Below are positions 41,957 to 49,650 of a stretch of 64,000 nucleotides of DNA, in pieces. A program made the position numbers and the translations under genes. The DNA comes from Flavobacterium aestivum. Its GTDB lineage: Bacteria; Bacteroidota; Bacteroidia; Flavobacteriales; Flavobacteriaceae. The notes under the pieces were generated by a model. That model ran no database searches. It saw only the letters and a program-made list of their open reading frames with translations, and had not been told where the DNA came from. Where the stretch lies: the NCBI RefSeq assembly GCF_026870175.2, contig NZ_CP113977.2, forward strand, positions 3,100,001 through 3,164,000, written 5' to 3'. How positions within the stretch are numbered: the first letter of the stretch is position 1; each line of letters opens with the position of its first letter.

Positions 41957-43054
41957 ATGAAAAAACTATATTTTTTATTTTTTTTAATTTTTAGTTTTTG
42001 TGCAGTTTCGGCACAAGAAAAACTTTCAAAAGAAGAACAGGCAAGAAGAGAAAAGAACATTCAGGCAGGGAATCCATTCGTAAAATACGGCTGCAAAGCA
42101 CCTGTAGCCACATTAAGTAAAGGAAAATATTTAGAGGTTCACGACCTAGATAGTATTGTTACAATTGGTACAACCCGTTGGCATGTAGATTACAAAAAAA
42201 TTGTTGGTGATATTGTTCAAGATACATTAAATGCTGATGCACAACCTACAGGGGACAAGGTAGGTCGTTGGATGTCGCCAGACCCATTGAGTGAGGAATT
42301 TCCAGAATGGTCACCTTATGCGTTTGTAAATGACAACCCAATAAGATATAGCGACCCAACAGGAATGGCTCCCGAAGAATGTTGTGATGGATTAAAAGGA
42401 TTTCTTATAGGCATGTCTGATAATCTTTTAGGAAGGAATGACCGTAGCAATTTTGGCGGGCAAGACTTTAATAATGGTGCAAGAGCAGCTGATATTCTCT
42501 CTGTTGCAGGTGGTACATACTTATCGGCAAATGGTGTAATGAATACAGGAGCAGGTGCATCAGGTCTGGCTAGTTCATTAGCCGTTACAGAAGCATCAGG
42601 TGGTTTAGCTATTGAAGTTACTGGTCCTACTGCCGCTATAAGCGCAACTACTATGGGATTAGGAATGTTGCAAACTGCGATAGGTGGAAACATTTCGATG
42701 AATGCCATGAGTAATTTGAAGAATGGCAGTTCTTCAGATTCTTCACATGGCAATTCCAAATCTAGCACTAAAGAACAACATAATTACGATATAGAGGATA
42801 CACATAATGACAATAGAGTTGTTAAAAATGGAACAAGTAGTGGCAAAGAAACTAAATCAGGAGAATCATATAGAGGAAATTCACAAGCAAATAAGTGGAA
42901 TAAATCCGAAGGAACTCCAGGAAGATACAAATCCAATACAACTAATAGAATACCAGCTGGTGACGGAGCAAGACAAAAAGCACTTGATTATGAAAAAAAC
43001 AGATCTAATCAAGTTAGAAGCCAATTAGATCCAACAAAACATAGCAGACCTTAA
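41957..43054 (+). CDS. Short exported RHS-core protein with toxin-like C-terminus
   Basis: The 365-residue protein has a Sec signal (LYFLFFLIFSFCAVSAQ). After about 75 residues it has the conserved RHS end motif: GRWMSPDPLSEEFPEWSPY, AFVNDNPIRYSDPTGM. A Gly/Ala-rich hydrophobic region (about 175-255) and a polar tail follow, ending with PAGDGARQKALDYEKNRSNQ and then LDPTKHSRP, a terminus seen in several polymorphic toxins. It lacks the long RHS repeat shell, so it is either a dedicated short carrier or a truncated toxin. The two genes downstream are plausible immunity genes. Confidence 0.65.
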   Translation: MKKLYFLFFLIFSFCAVSAQEKLSKEEQARREKNIQAGNPFVKYGCKAPVATLSKGKYLEVHDLDSIVTIGTTRWHVDYKKIVGDIVQDTLNADAQPTGDKVGRWMSPDPLSEEFPEWSPYAFVNDNPIRYSDPTGMAPEECCDGLKGFLIGMSDNLLGRNDRSNFGGQDFNNGARAADILSVAGGTYLSANGVMNTGAGASGLASSLAVTEASGGLAIEVTGPTAAISATTMGLGMLQTAIGGNISMNAMSNLKNGSSSDSSHGNSKSSTKEQHNYDIEDTHNDNRVVKNGTSSGKETKSGESYRGNSQANKWNKSEGTPGRYKSNTTNRIPAGDGARQKALDYEKNRSNQVRSQLDPTKHSRP

Positions 43055-43073
43055 CATTAAAACTTTTAATACT

Positions 43074-43802
43074 ATGAACTTAAGAAATATTGGGCTTTTT
43101 ATGAGCTATGATTCTGGATATAAAGACCCTTTCAGAGACAACTTTAACCTTAATACTAAATTTATTAACAATTTCATAACTAGAAAGATTAGACCTTTAA
43201 AAATTTTAACAGACGGAACTTTCAATATGATAAACATTGAGCCTTCTGTTAATAATATAGGAAATTGTAAAATAAAAGGGGAAAAAGCTATCAATGCCAA
43301 TGTGAACTTCAATAAAGATTTATATTTAGGTATGAATGAAATTGAAAGGAATAATTATTCTTTAGAACTTCTCAATGAAGGTTATAAAATAATTTCAAAA
43401 TTTAAAAATATTGATGTATCACTTTTTGTCAATATTAATAATGAATTAAAGTCTGAAAATTTTATAAATGAATGGACACATAAAAAAAAGAAGTTTAAAG
43501 AACAAAATCTTGAAGTTGAGTTAATATGTAAATTTTCTGCATCGGATTTTAAATTAATCATAGTAATCTCAGACATGAGTACCAAAGATATATTATTAAA
43601 TGATGTTTTAATTCGAACTTTACCTGATGAAGTATGTTTCTCTCCTTTGTTTAAAGATATACAAATAATAAATAATCAGCTAATAATTACTGAATTTCAA
43701 AATAGACCTAAATTCATTTTTAACTTAATTGACGTTTATGACAAAAAATTCATTTTTGAAGTAACTGATGTTGGATTGATTTATAAAAAATTCGAAGACT
43801 GA
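43074..43802 (+). CDS. Hypothetical protein, possible immunity protein
   Basis: The 242-residue, soluble, Asn/Ile/Lys-rich protein starts 19 bp after the RHS-core toxin stop. Strand-helix alternation (KILTDGTFNMINIEPSVNN, FKLIIVISDMSTKDILL) suggests an alpha/beta fold. I do not recognise a family. The AT-richness and position after a toxin gene are usual for immunity genes. Confidence 0.5.
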   Translation: MNLRNIGLFMSYDSGYKDPFRDNFNLNTKFINNFITRKIRPLKILTDGTFNMINIEPSVNNIGNCKIKGEKAINANVNFNKDLYLGMNEIERNNYSLELLNEGYKIISKFKNIDVSLFVNINNELKSENFINEWTHKKKKFKEQNLEVELICKFSASDFKLIIVISDMSTKDILLNDVLIRTLPDEVCFSPLFKDIQIINNQLIITEFQNRPKFIFNLIDVYDKKFIFEVTDVGLIYKKFED

Positions 43803-43820
43803 TTTATAGAAAGCAAAAAA

Positions 43821-44495
43821 ATGGATTGGAGATATAATACAATATGGTTTGAGCAGATTAATTCAAATAAAGTATGCACTTTAGATTATAAAGAGAAATC
43901 AATTTCAAGTTCTAATTTTGATGATATTGAATATGGTATAATTTGGTATTTTAAGTATAAAGGAATCTCATTCGACCTATTACCAAAATCAGAAAAGCTA
44001 TTATATTTGGAAATTAATTCGGCAAATTTCAAGGATTTTATTGGGGTTAAGAAATATGGGAATTTAAAAAGACTTGAACTACATTATTGTACTAAGCTGG
44101 AAAATGATTTAGGGTTATCATCTCTAAAAAATACACTAGAATTTTTACACATTAATCAATCCAAAAAAATTAAACTGTCAAAGGAATTAAGTCAACTGAA
44201 AAAACTAAAAGTCTTGTGTTTAAATAATTGTGGTCCATTAGAGAATTTGATTTTTTTAAATGATTTCCCAAATCTTATTGATTTTAGATTTGTTAATACA
44301 GATGTTCTTGATGGTGATCTATCTCCAATTTTAAAACATCCAACATTGAGAACTGTATCTTTTTCGGATAAAAGACATTTTAACTATAAGAACGATGAAA
44401 TAAAACTTGCATTGAACTTAAAATCAACAATCGATTTTAAAGATTTTGTTTATAAAGGAGAATACAAAACATTTAAATATAATTACAGCGACTAA
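43821..44495 (+). CDS. Leucine-rich-repeat-like protein, possible immunity protein
   Basis: The 224 residues contain about five LRR-like units (for example NLKRLELHYCTKLEN, TLEFLHINQSKKIKL, LKVLCLNNCGPLENL, NLIDFRFVNTDVLDG, TLRTVSFSDKR). There is no signal peptide. LRR-type proteins are common as immunity proteins in Bacteroidota toxin loci. It starts 18 bp after the previous gene on the same strand. Confidence 0.6.
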   Translation: MDWRYNTIWFEQINSNKVCTLDYKEKSISSSNFDDIEYGIIWYFKYKGISFDLLPKSEKLLYLEINSANFKDFIGVKKYGNLKRLELHYCTKLENDLGLSSLKNTLEFLHINQSKKIKLSKELSQLKKLKVLCLNNCGPLENLIFLNDFPNLIDFRFVNTDVLDGDLSPILKHPTLRTVSFSDKRHFNYKNDEIKLALNLKSTIDFKDFVYKGEYKTFKYNYSD

Positions 44496-44545
44496 ATATA
44501 GGAACTTAAAATAGCGCTAATATAGTACCGAAAAAGCTAAACAAG

Positions 44546-44689
44546 ATGTTGATTAATTATTGTTTCTATATTTTGCATCAAAATAAAAGCAGAATTTTGT
44601 CCTATTTAAATTTAGGAAACAAAAATGATACGTTAGATCAAATACATACACACTTAATAAAGAAATTGAAAGGTATACCAAAAGTATAA
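44546..44689 (+). pseudogene. Toxin-tip remnant or small ORF, 47 aa
   Basis: MLINYCFYILHQNKSRILSY..., in an open frame that extends back to 44510 (NSANIVPKKLNK), ends QIHTHLIKKLKGIPKV. There is no clear own start. It precedes by 22 bp a probable immunity gene. Orphan toxin C-termini followed by their immunity gene are typical debris of polymorphic toxin cassettes. The short length keeps this tentative. Confidence 0.3.
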
Positions 44690-44711
44690 TACTTAAAAAG
44701 ATAAAGTAAAA

Positions 44712-45335
44712 ATGTTAGAAATATCGCCAGCAATAAGACTACCTAGAATAGACGAAGTTCCTAATAATTCAGAAGTTTTAGAAGGCATAAAAGAAAGAGA
44801 AAATGCCAATATTGTAGAAGGTTTTGTTATCCATCAAAATACAACTCAGGATTTACCATTTAACTTTTATGCAGAAATAAATGTAAATAATTCTAGATTA
44901 TGGAAGGTATTCAAAAACATCACAAATGATTTGCCTGAACAATTAAGCTGTATTTACAATTTGTATGATTCTGAACCAAATTATAGCATTTATTCAGATA
45001 AAAAGATAATTCTTAAAAAACTTGATAAATTTGAAACAGAGTTAACAAAGGATTGCAATATAGAATTTGGACTTATCCATCAAGTAGAAAATAGTTTGCA
45101 AGAAATTTTTATCAGTGACTGCAAGTATATAAAGTTTTGGGGAATTGACGAAATTAGATTTAGACAAATTATGGAGATCAATCATTTAAATGAAATTAAA
45201 AACTTAAATTTTATTGATGAATATCCAAAAGTTATAGAACCTTTGACAAATTTCATAAAAAATGCAAGAGACACGTTTCAAGTTTTTAATGAGTTAGATA
45301 TTTTTTTTATGAATTGTGAAAGTGACGTTAGCTGA
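44712..45335 (+). CDS. Hypothetical protein, possible orphan immunity protein
   Basis: This 207-residue soluble protein begins MLEISPAIRLPRIDEVPNN and contains FVIHQNTTQDLPFNFYAEINV near 38. A late helical region (LNEIKNLNFIDEYPKV) completes it. The fold resembles an alpha/beta immunity protein, but no family is recognised. It follows a toxin-tip-like remnant. After its stop, a frame without start (DELIEEFKIDLFNEEYDG, about 45352-45426) looks like another truncated gene cut by a repeat. Confidence 0.5.
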   Translation: MLEISPAIRLPRIDEVPNNSEVLEGIKERENANIVEGFVIHQNTTQDLPFNFYAEINVNNSRLWKVFKNITNDLPEQLSCIYNLYDSEPNYSIYSDKKIILKKLDKFETELTKDCNIEFGLIHQVENSLQEIFISDCKYIKFWGIDEIRFRQIMEINHLNEIKNLNFIDEYPKVIEPLTNFIKNARDTFQVFNELDIFFMNCESDVS

Positions 45336-45426
45336 CAAAAAATAGTAAGATGAGCTAATAGAAGAATTTAAAATTGACTTATTTAACGAAGAATATGATG
45401 GTTTTCCTGACTTTACCCCATCTGGT

Positions 45427-45614
45427 GCTCGTTTACAAACGAGCGTCAACTTCTTCAATCAACTAAATAAAGTGTTTGCAACGCGGGTAACTAAATTATA
45501 AGCCTTTGTATTACTAGAAATTATAGAAGTTTCATAGCAATCTATTTATATAAGCCGCGTTACAAACGCTACAATTTGTCTTTTAATTTAAGAGAATACT
45601 TGTTGCAAACGAGC
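45427..45614. repeat. Inverted-repeat-bounded element (MITE-like), 188 bp
   Basis: Outer arms GCTCGTTTACAA (45427) and TTGCAAACGAGC (45603-45614) face each other, and inner arms GTGTTTGCAACGCGG (about 45472) and CCGCGTTACAAACGC (about 45556) do likewise. A related left half is found at 48839-48903. No coding capacity is seen in this gene-free interval (45336-45642). Confidence 0.6.
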
Positions 45615-45642
45615 TAGGGGAGTAAAGGTCTTTTCTTTGTTT

Positions 45643-46956
45643 TTATGATCTATGGTGTATAATGTCATAGTGAATGTTTAGTCTTGAAAATTGTGTGTTC
45701 AAAAACATGTTTGAACGTAAGTCGTATAAAATTTGGTGTGATGGGTGTCCAAACTTGTTTCCAAAACCAAAATTACACACAGCAACTACTCGATTTCCCC
45801 AACGATTAATATTTGCTCCAATGTTTAGTGCTTCAAATGTTGTGAAGTCCCAATTTTTTGAAGAGCCGTGATGAGGGACTTGAACCACATGAGCATTGAC
45901 TAACTTATCTTTAAACGCTTGTGGAAAATCAATTGGGTTGTTGTTTGGATTGATAGATGTGTCGCCCAATAAAAGAGTTCCTAACATAACTCTATTGTTA
46001 TTACTAAAATGATGCTCATCGTAATGATGGCGATGGTAATGATAATCATTGTGAAAGCGAGTCAATTCACAATTAGAGTAAATTCGACCCCACAAGTGTT
46101 CAAAGCGAATTGGCCCGTGTAAAACCACAAGACCGTGAGAATTGATGTCACCAATGCAGTCAGTGTAACATTTATGAGATTCTTTCCTTTTGGTTGTTAC
46201 AATCTCTTTTAGATTATCAAGAGATAAATCTTCATCCGTTTTTTTCTTCAACTTCTTTTTTAAGCATTCATGTAGTTTTTTGATTGCTTCTTCGTTGACA
46301 TCTTTAGCATAAGTTGTAAACTCCCAATTTTTTCTTATGAAAAATTGCAAATTGTTCTCATATACTGAAACATTTGATTTACCTTTTAATTCTTCTGTGT
46401 CCTCGTTAATTGTACCTCGTGCATATGCATAAGCGAATTCCGATTGATCGTTGTTATAGCCTAGATATACTATTTCAGTTTTATCGTTAGGTTTGACAAA
46501 ATAGAATTTAGTACTTTCGCTATTTTGTAAGATAAATTGAGTTGGGTCTTCAATAAACGAAATGTAATCATCTAAGGAAAAGTTGTTGTCAGGGTCATCA
46601 TTTTCAAAAAAGGAAACTAAAAAGAATTGTCTGTATTGTTTTTCAATGTATGGTAGTATGATATTCTTTACCTTAAACTCTGTCAATAGACGTTTCAAAC
46701 CAGAAACATGGTCGTAGTCTAAGTGAGAAATGAATAGCAATTCAATTTCATCATTATGCGGAAAAAAATATGGTTGATGTTTAAAATAAGTTATTTCGTT
46801 ATTCAGTGATTGATTATTTTCAGCAATGAATGAACTTGTCCCGCAGTCATAAACAACGGTGAATACTCTATTAATTTCGTGATGCCAAATTCGTCCACCA
46901 TAAAACGAACCTTGTCCAGCTTTGTAAAAAGAAAATTTTGCTTCCATTCGTCTCAT
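45643..46956 (-). CDS. Metallo-beta-lactamase-fold hydrolase (ComEC-like)
   Basis: The 437-residue protein has the MBL motif LFISHLDYDHVSGL (HxDxDH, near residue 73) and the later strand AHVVQVPHHGSSKNW near 367. FGHPSHQILYDL follows near 407. These features are shared with the ComEC C-terminal hydrolase domain. There is no signal peptide or membrane part, unlike true ComEC. The start text MEAKFSFYKAGQGSFYGGRI is a usual first strand. Stand-alone MBL proteins of this type occur in defence islands, often with a second gene. Here it lies between repeats, next to a small membrane protein. Nuclease or phosphodiesterase activity is likely but unproven. Confidence 0.8.
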   Translation of the reverse strand: MRRMEAKFSFYKAGQGSFYGGRIWHHEINRVFTVVYDCGTSSFIAENNQSLNNEITYFKHQPYFFPHNDEIELLFISHLDYDHVSGLKRLLTEFKVKNIILPYIEKQYRQFFLVSFFENDDPDNNFSLDDYISFIEDPTQFILQNSESTKFYFVKPNDKTEIVYLGYNNDQSEFAYAYARGTINEDTEELKGKSNVSVYENNLQFFIRKNWEFTTYAKDVNEEAIKKLHECLKKKLKKKTDEDLSLDNLKEIVTTKRKESHKCYTDCIGDINSHGLVVLHGPIRFEHLWGRIYSNCELTRFHNDYHYHRHHYDEHHFSNNNRVMLGTLLLGDTSINPNNNPIDFPQAFKDKLVNAHVVQVPHHGSSKNWDFTTFEALNIGANINRWGNRVVAVCNFGFGNKFGHPSHQILYDLRSNMFLNTQFSRLNIHYDIIHHRS

Positions 46957-46980
46957 TCGGGGTTTTATTTTACACTTTTA

Positions 46981-47121
46981 TCTAACGTTCCAGTACTACA
47001 ACGTGATTGGGACTAAATTAAGCCCATTATTCGGATTAGCCAAATCATCCCAAATACAAAGTCAACTTCCTATTAAGCTAGTTGCTCAAATCCATTGTTG
47101 TAGCTGCTATAGCTCGTTGCA
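46981..47121. repeat. attC-like imperfect inverted repeat, copy 1
   Basis: A 141-bp gene-free unit starts TCTAACG and ends CGTTGCA. Its arms pair imperfectly (CTACAACGTGATTGG near 46996 against the complement of CCATTGTTGTAG near 47094). It lies between the MBL gene and the 137-aa gene. It resembles two other units at 47567 and 54812. Confidence 0.45.
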
Positions 47122-47122
47122 T

Positions 47123-47536
47123 TTAACTCAATGGTGGCAAACCATCTCGAAAAACTTTTATTGGCATTTCTATTTGTTGCAAGTTTAATTCTTTTCTCAA
47201 ATCTTGCCTTAATTCAGTTAACAATTCGATTAGATTTGTTCCGTTCTTTTCAGCTAATTCATTAGCAATTTTTATTGTCAATTCAATTTGTTTTTTAGTT
47301 CCAAACAACTGAATATCGGCGATTGGTTTTTCAACATATTCTTTTGCGTCAACACCTTTTCGATTTGAAGCATATTCCAGTTTTCGCCATGCTTCAATTA
47401 AATAGTTTACTCTTAGTTCTCTCTGTTTATTTTTTCTGTCACGTTTTGCACTAAATAAATGTACAATATACCAACCAAATATGGTAACTAGAGCAGTAAT
47501 TAATAAAGGGATTAGTAGTTTTAGATTTATTTCCAT
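47123..47536 (-). CDS. Small membrane-anchored protein, unknown function
   Basis: From the ATG at 47536 this is a 137-residue protein. It has one membrane helix (LLIPLLITALVTIFGWYIVHL) and a cytoplasmic helical domain with KQRELRVNYLIEAWRKLEYASN and QLFGTKKQIELTIKIANELA. This layout is common in single-gene cargo of environmental bacteria, function unknown. The gene is tightly enclosed by two attC-like repeats (46981-47121 and 47567-47702), like a cassette. An upstream start at 47563 is possible. Confidence 0.6.
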   Translation of the reverse strand: MEINLKLLIPLLITALVTIFGWYIVHLFSAKRDRKNKQRELRVNYLIEAWRKLEYASNRKGVDAKEYVEKPIADIQLFGTKKQIELTIKIANELAEKNGTNLIELLTELRQDLRKELNLQQIEMPIKVFRDGLPPLS

Positions 47537-47566
47537 GTTCTGATTTGCAATGTTCTTAGGCAATTA

Positions 47567-47702
47567 GCTATAACGTCTTGCTACTAGGCGATGTAGCGGA
47601 TTAATATTCACTATTTTTTGGAGGTTTACCTAATTTCTCCAAGTACAAAATCATTATTCAATTCAGCCCAAAACCGCTATAACGCTTAGTAGCTGTTGTA
47701 GG
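47567..47702. repeat. attC-like imperfect inverted repeat, copy 2
   Basis: A 136-bp unit has outer ends CTATAACG and CTGTTGTAG, and long inner arms: CTACTAGGCGATGTAGCGG (47580 on) against the complement of CCGCTATAACGCTTAGTAG (47674-47692). The two arms differ at only a few positions, so a single strand would fold into a long hairpin. Confidence 0.55.
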
Positions 47703-47786
47703 TAGTTGTTTTTATACGGTTTTGTTTCTACGCCGAATTTAAGAATATTTTTCGTATGTTTGGTTTTCACTTTAATATTTTTAAAT

Positions 47787-48143
47787 ATGCTAGAAAATAT
47801 AAACTTTACTTTAGTTTCAAGAGTAGATTCTCCACAAGGCGAAGCTAAAAACAAAGAACAATTGCACACTTCACATTTTGACTTTGGAAGTGAGCCGAAT
47901 CCTGACGGAAGCTTGATTTCTATTCAATCTATTTTAACAGATGACAGTCGTAACAATTACGAAAGGCAAGAACAGATAATTTTGCACTTTGAACAAACTT
48001 CATATATAGAATTTGACAATGACTTTTTAGCAAAGTTTATTCAATTTTCTATAAAACAACACGGATATGCTTTAGGATTATCAGAAGATAAAATACTAAT
48101 TCCTTCTATTGAGGCGATTCTGTCTTTTGTTGAGAACAGTTAG
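47787..48143 (+). CDS. Hypothetical cargo protein, 118 aa
   Basis: MLENINFTLVSRVDSPQGEA, with IILHFEQTSYIEFDNDF near 66 and a helical end IPSIEAILSFVENS. It appears soluble and unknown. The frame opens at 47706, but the hydrophobic extension overlaps non-coding repeat sequence, so the ATG at 47787 is chosen. Its last 38 bp overlap a convergent 48-aa frame. Confidence 0.5.
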   Translation: MLENINFTLVSRVDSPQGEAKNKEQLHTSHFDFGSEPNPDGSLISIQSILTDDSRNNYERQEQIILHFEQTSYIEFDNDFLAKFIQFSIKQHGYALGLSEDKILIPSIEAILSFVENS

Positions 48144-48252
48144 GTACATCATCTTTTAATTTTTCTTTGGGCGCTGTATTTTTACCAACTCCAAATTTTG
48201 GCTTTTTTAATTTCCAAGTAAATACTGCTTGGAAATTTTCTTTTTGAATCAT
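48106..48252 (-). CDS. Small convergent ORF, 48 aa
   Basis: MIQKENFQAVFTWKLKKPKF continues to a Lys-rich middle (GVGKNTAPKEKLKDD) and ends CSQQKTESPQ. The composition is protein-like and there is an ATG start. It overlaps the 3' end of the plus-strand 118-aa gene by 38 bp. A hairpin with AATTTCCAAG arms (48209-48237) lies inside it, which may instead be the terminator of the plus gene. It is one of two such small minus-strand frames here. Confidence 0.35.
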   Translation of the reverse strand: MIQKENFQAVFTWKLKKPKFGVGKNTAPKEKLKDDVPNCSQQKTESPQ

Positions 48253-48281
48253 TTCGTTAAACTTTTTTAAATTATTTTATT

Positions 48282-48665
48282 ATGGCATTTCAAGATTTTA
48301 AGTACACGGTTCACGATATATTAGGCTATGTTGATTATCTAATAACAAATGAAACTTATGATTATTCAAATAATGTTCAAATTCATAATGACGAATATGG
48401 ACATATTGTTAGAATAGAGACAGAACTAGTTTTTAGAAAAAATAATACTGACTACATCTCTAAAGGAGAAATTAACTATTTTATACCTAAAACAGATGAA
48501 GAATATTTTGATTTAAAGTATATTGTTGTCGAACTTATCTATCAGTCTTTTTGCAGACAAGCGGGGTATATCTATGCAACACATTCAGAAATTCCAAAAC
48601 TAATTCCTTCTGTTTTTAATCTTTATCAGGTTTTTGAGTTGAATTACAAGAAGAATCATTTTTAA
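48282..48665 (+). CDS. Hypothetical cargo protein, 127 aa
   Basis: MAFQDFKYTVHDILGYVDYL; it has strands VQIHNDEYGHIVRIETEL near 32 and a Cys-containing helix ELIYQSFCRQAGYIYATHSE, ending KNHF. It is soluble, with no known motif. The C-terminal text IPKLIPSVFNLYQVFE resembles that of the 118-aa protein (IPSIEAILSFVE), so the two may be distant relatives. Confidence 0.5.
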   Translation: MAFQDFKYTVHDILGYVDYLITNETYDYSNNVQIHNDEYGHIVRIETELVFRKNNTDYISKGEINYFIPKTDEEYFDLKYIVVELIYQSFCRQAGYIYATHSEIPKLIPSVFNLYQVFELNYKKNHF

Positions 48666-48771
48666 GACATTCTTTTATTTTTTCGTAGTATGGGTGTTCT
48701 TTTACTTCTTTGTAGAAACCTTTTGCGCTTGCTGTAGCGATTAATTCAGGACATTTGTATCTTCCATTCAA
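48616..48771 (-). pseudogene. Convergent small frame, 51 aa, possible gene fragment
   Basis: The frame with TTG start reads NGRYKCPELIATASAKGFYK, then EVKEHPYYEKIKECLKND and ends STQKPDKD. Its sequence is clearly protein-like, but no ATG is available, and an in-frame stop lies just upstream. It may be the tail of a truncated gene or a TTG-started small protein. It overlaps the 3' end of the 127-aa gene by 50 bp. Confidence 0.35.
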
Positions 48772-48838
48772 ACGTTATTTTTTAACGCTTAGGCTTCTTT
48801 ACAGTTACCAATTGGATTTTTATTTTTTGCCACTTCAA

Positions 48839-48903
48839 GCTCGTTTGCAATGAGCGCCTACTTACTTCAATTAACTAAATTAAGTGTTTGCAATACTATC
48901 CGC
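48839..48903. repeat. Dispersed repeat, related to 45427-45491
   Basis: GCTCGTTTGCAA...GAGCG, then CTTCAATTAACTAAAT and AAGTGTTTGCAA, closely follow the order and spacing of 45427-45491. It is in direct orientation and lies in the 337-bp interval before the next gene (48666-49002), which has no other clear gene. The two copies bracket the MBL cargo segment. Confidence 0.6.
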
Positions 48904-49002
48904 ATTTACTTGTCTACTAAATGTAATTTCTTCAGCGTCAGTTTTAAGATCTTTTTCATTTACTTAAATTAATTATTATAATTTGAGAGCTAACATAATT
49001 TT

Positions 49003-49323
49003 TTATTCCGTTTTATTTGTCCTTTCAAATTCCCATTGCAAAAGTTTATTTCTAGTCAATCGGTCTCGATACTTATTTAATTTAATTTCCAATTCCTCCG
49101 ACAATAAATAACCGTCAGGCGTTCCATTTCTATCAATAAAGATTATGATTTCGTGAGTTAATAAAGCTTTAGCTTGATGCCTCATACCCATCGGAACACC
49201 TGTTCTTGTTTCTTTAAGAATGTCGTTTATTTCCCTTTCCAATACTCGTTCGGGTATTTGATTTAAATATAAATCCTGTAATTGGGCTTTATTTCTAATA
49301 TAATTTAAAGTTTTAAGATTCAT
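49003..49323 (-). CDS. Hypothetical element protein, 106 aa
   Basis: A helical, charged protein (LQDLYLNQIPERVLEREIND; then HQAKALLTHEIIIFIDRNG; C-terminal KYRDRLTRNKLLQWEFERT). No motif is recognised. It is the last gene of a minus-strand series with the 75-aa, 582-aa and 80-aa genes that forms the right-end core of the element. Confidence 0.55.
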   Translation of the reverse strand: MNLKTLNYIRNKAQLQDLYLNQIPERVLEREINDILKETRTGVPMGMRHQAKALLTHEIIIFIDRNGTPDGYLLSEELEIKLNKYRDRLTRNKLLQWEFERTNKTE

Positions 49324-49379
49324 AAATTATGTATAGGATTTGGTTAGTTAATCAATGTGGTTTATTTGTTTTGACTTAG

Positions 49380-49607
49380 TTACAATAGCTTTTTTGTAAC
49401 AATTAAATTTCCATTTTCGTAGAACTGGACAACATTCGTTATTTTGGCTAATCTGTGCTTTTCAAATCTCCTAAGCATGCTTCTAATTATTGACTCGTTA
49501 CTGCGTTTGTTTTGTTTTATAGGGGAATACCAAACTGCATTACTTTCATCTTTTTTGGTAAGTATTACCATTTTAATTTTAGAACTTTCGGGGGTAAATA
49601 CAGCCAT
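49380..49607 (-). CDS. Hypothetical element protein, 75 aa
   Basis: MAVFTPESSKIKMVILTKKD..., with a possible wing-like strand end NVVQFYENGNLIVTKKLL, and SIIRSMLRRFEKHRLAKI as a helix between. It may be a small DNA-binding protein. It lies 43 bp after the large DNA-binding protein gene on the same strand. Confidence 0.55.
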   Translation of the reverse strand: MAVFTPESSKIKMVILTKKDESNAVWYSPIKQNKRSNESIIRSMLRRFEKHRLAKITNVVQFYENGNLIVTKKLL

Positions 49608-49650
49608 ACTAAATAATTAAGTTTGGTTTATTAATAGCTTTCATTAGGCA

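Noticed and set aside
48209..48237. Hairpin as a certain terminator of the 118-aa gene
   Set aside because: The stem is good but it lies within a protein-like minus-strand frame and 65 bp past the stop, so it was noted inside that entry instead of listed separately.
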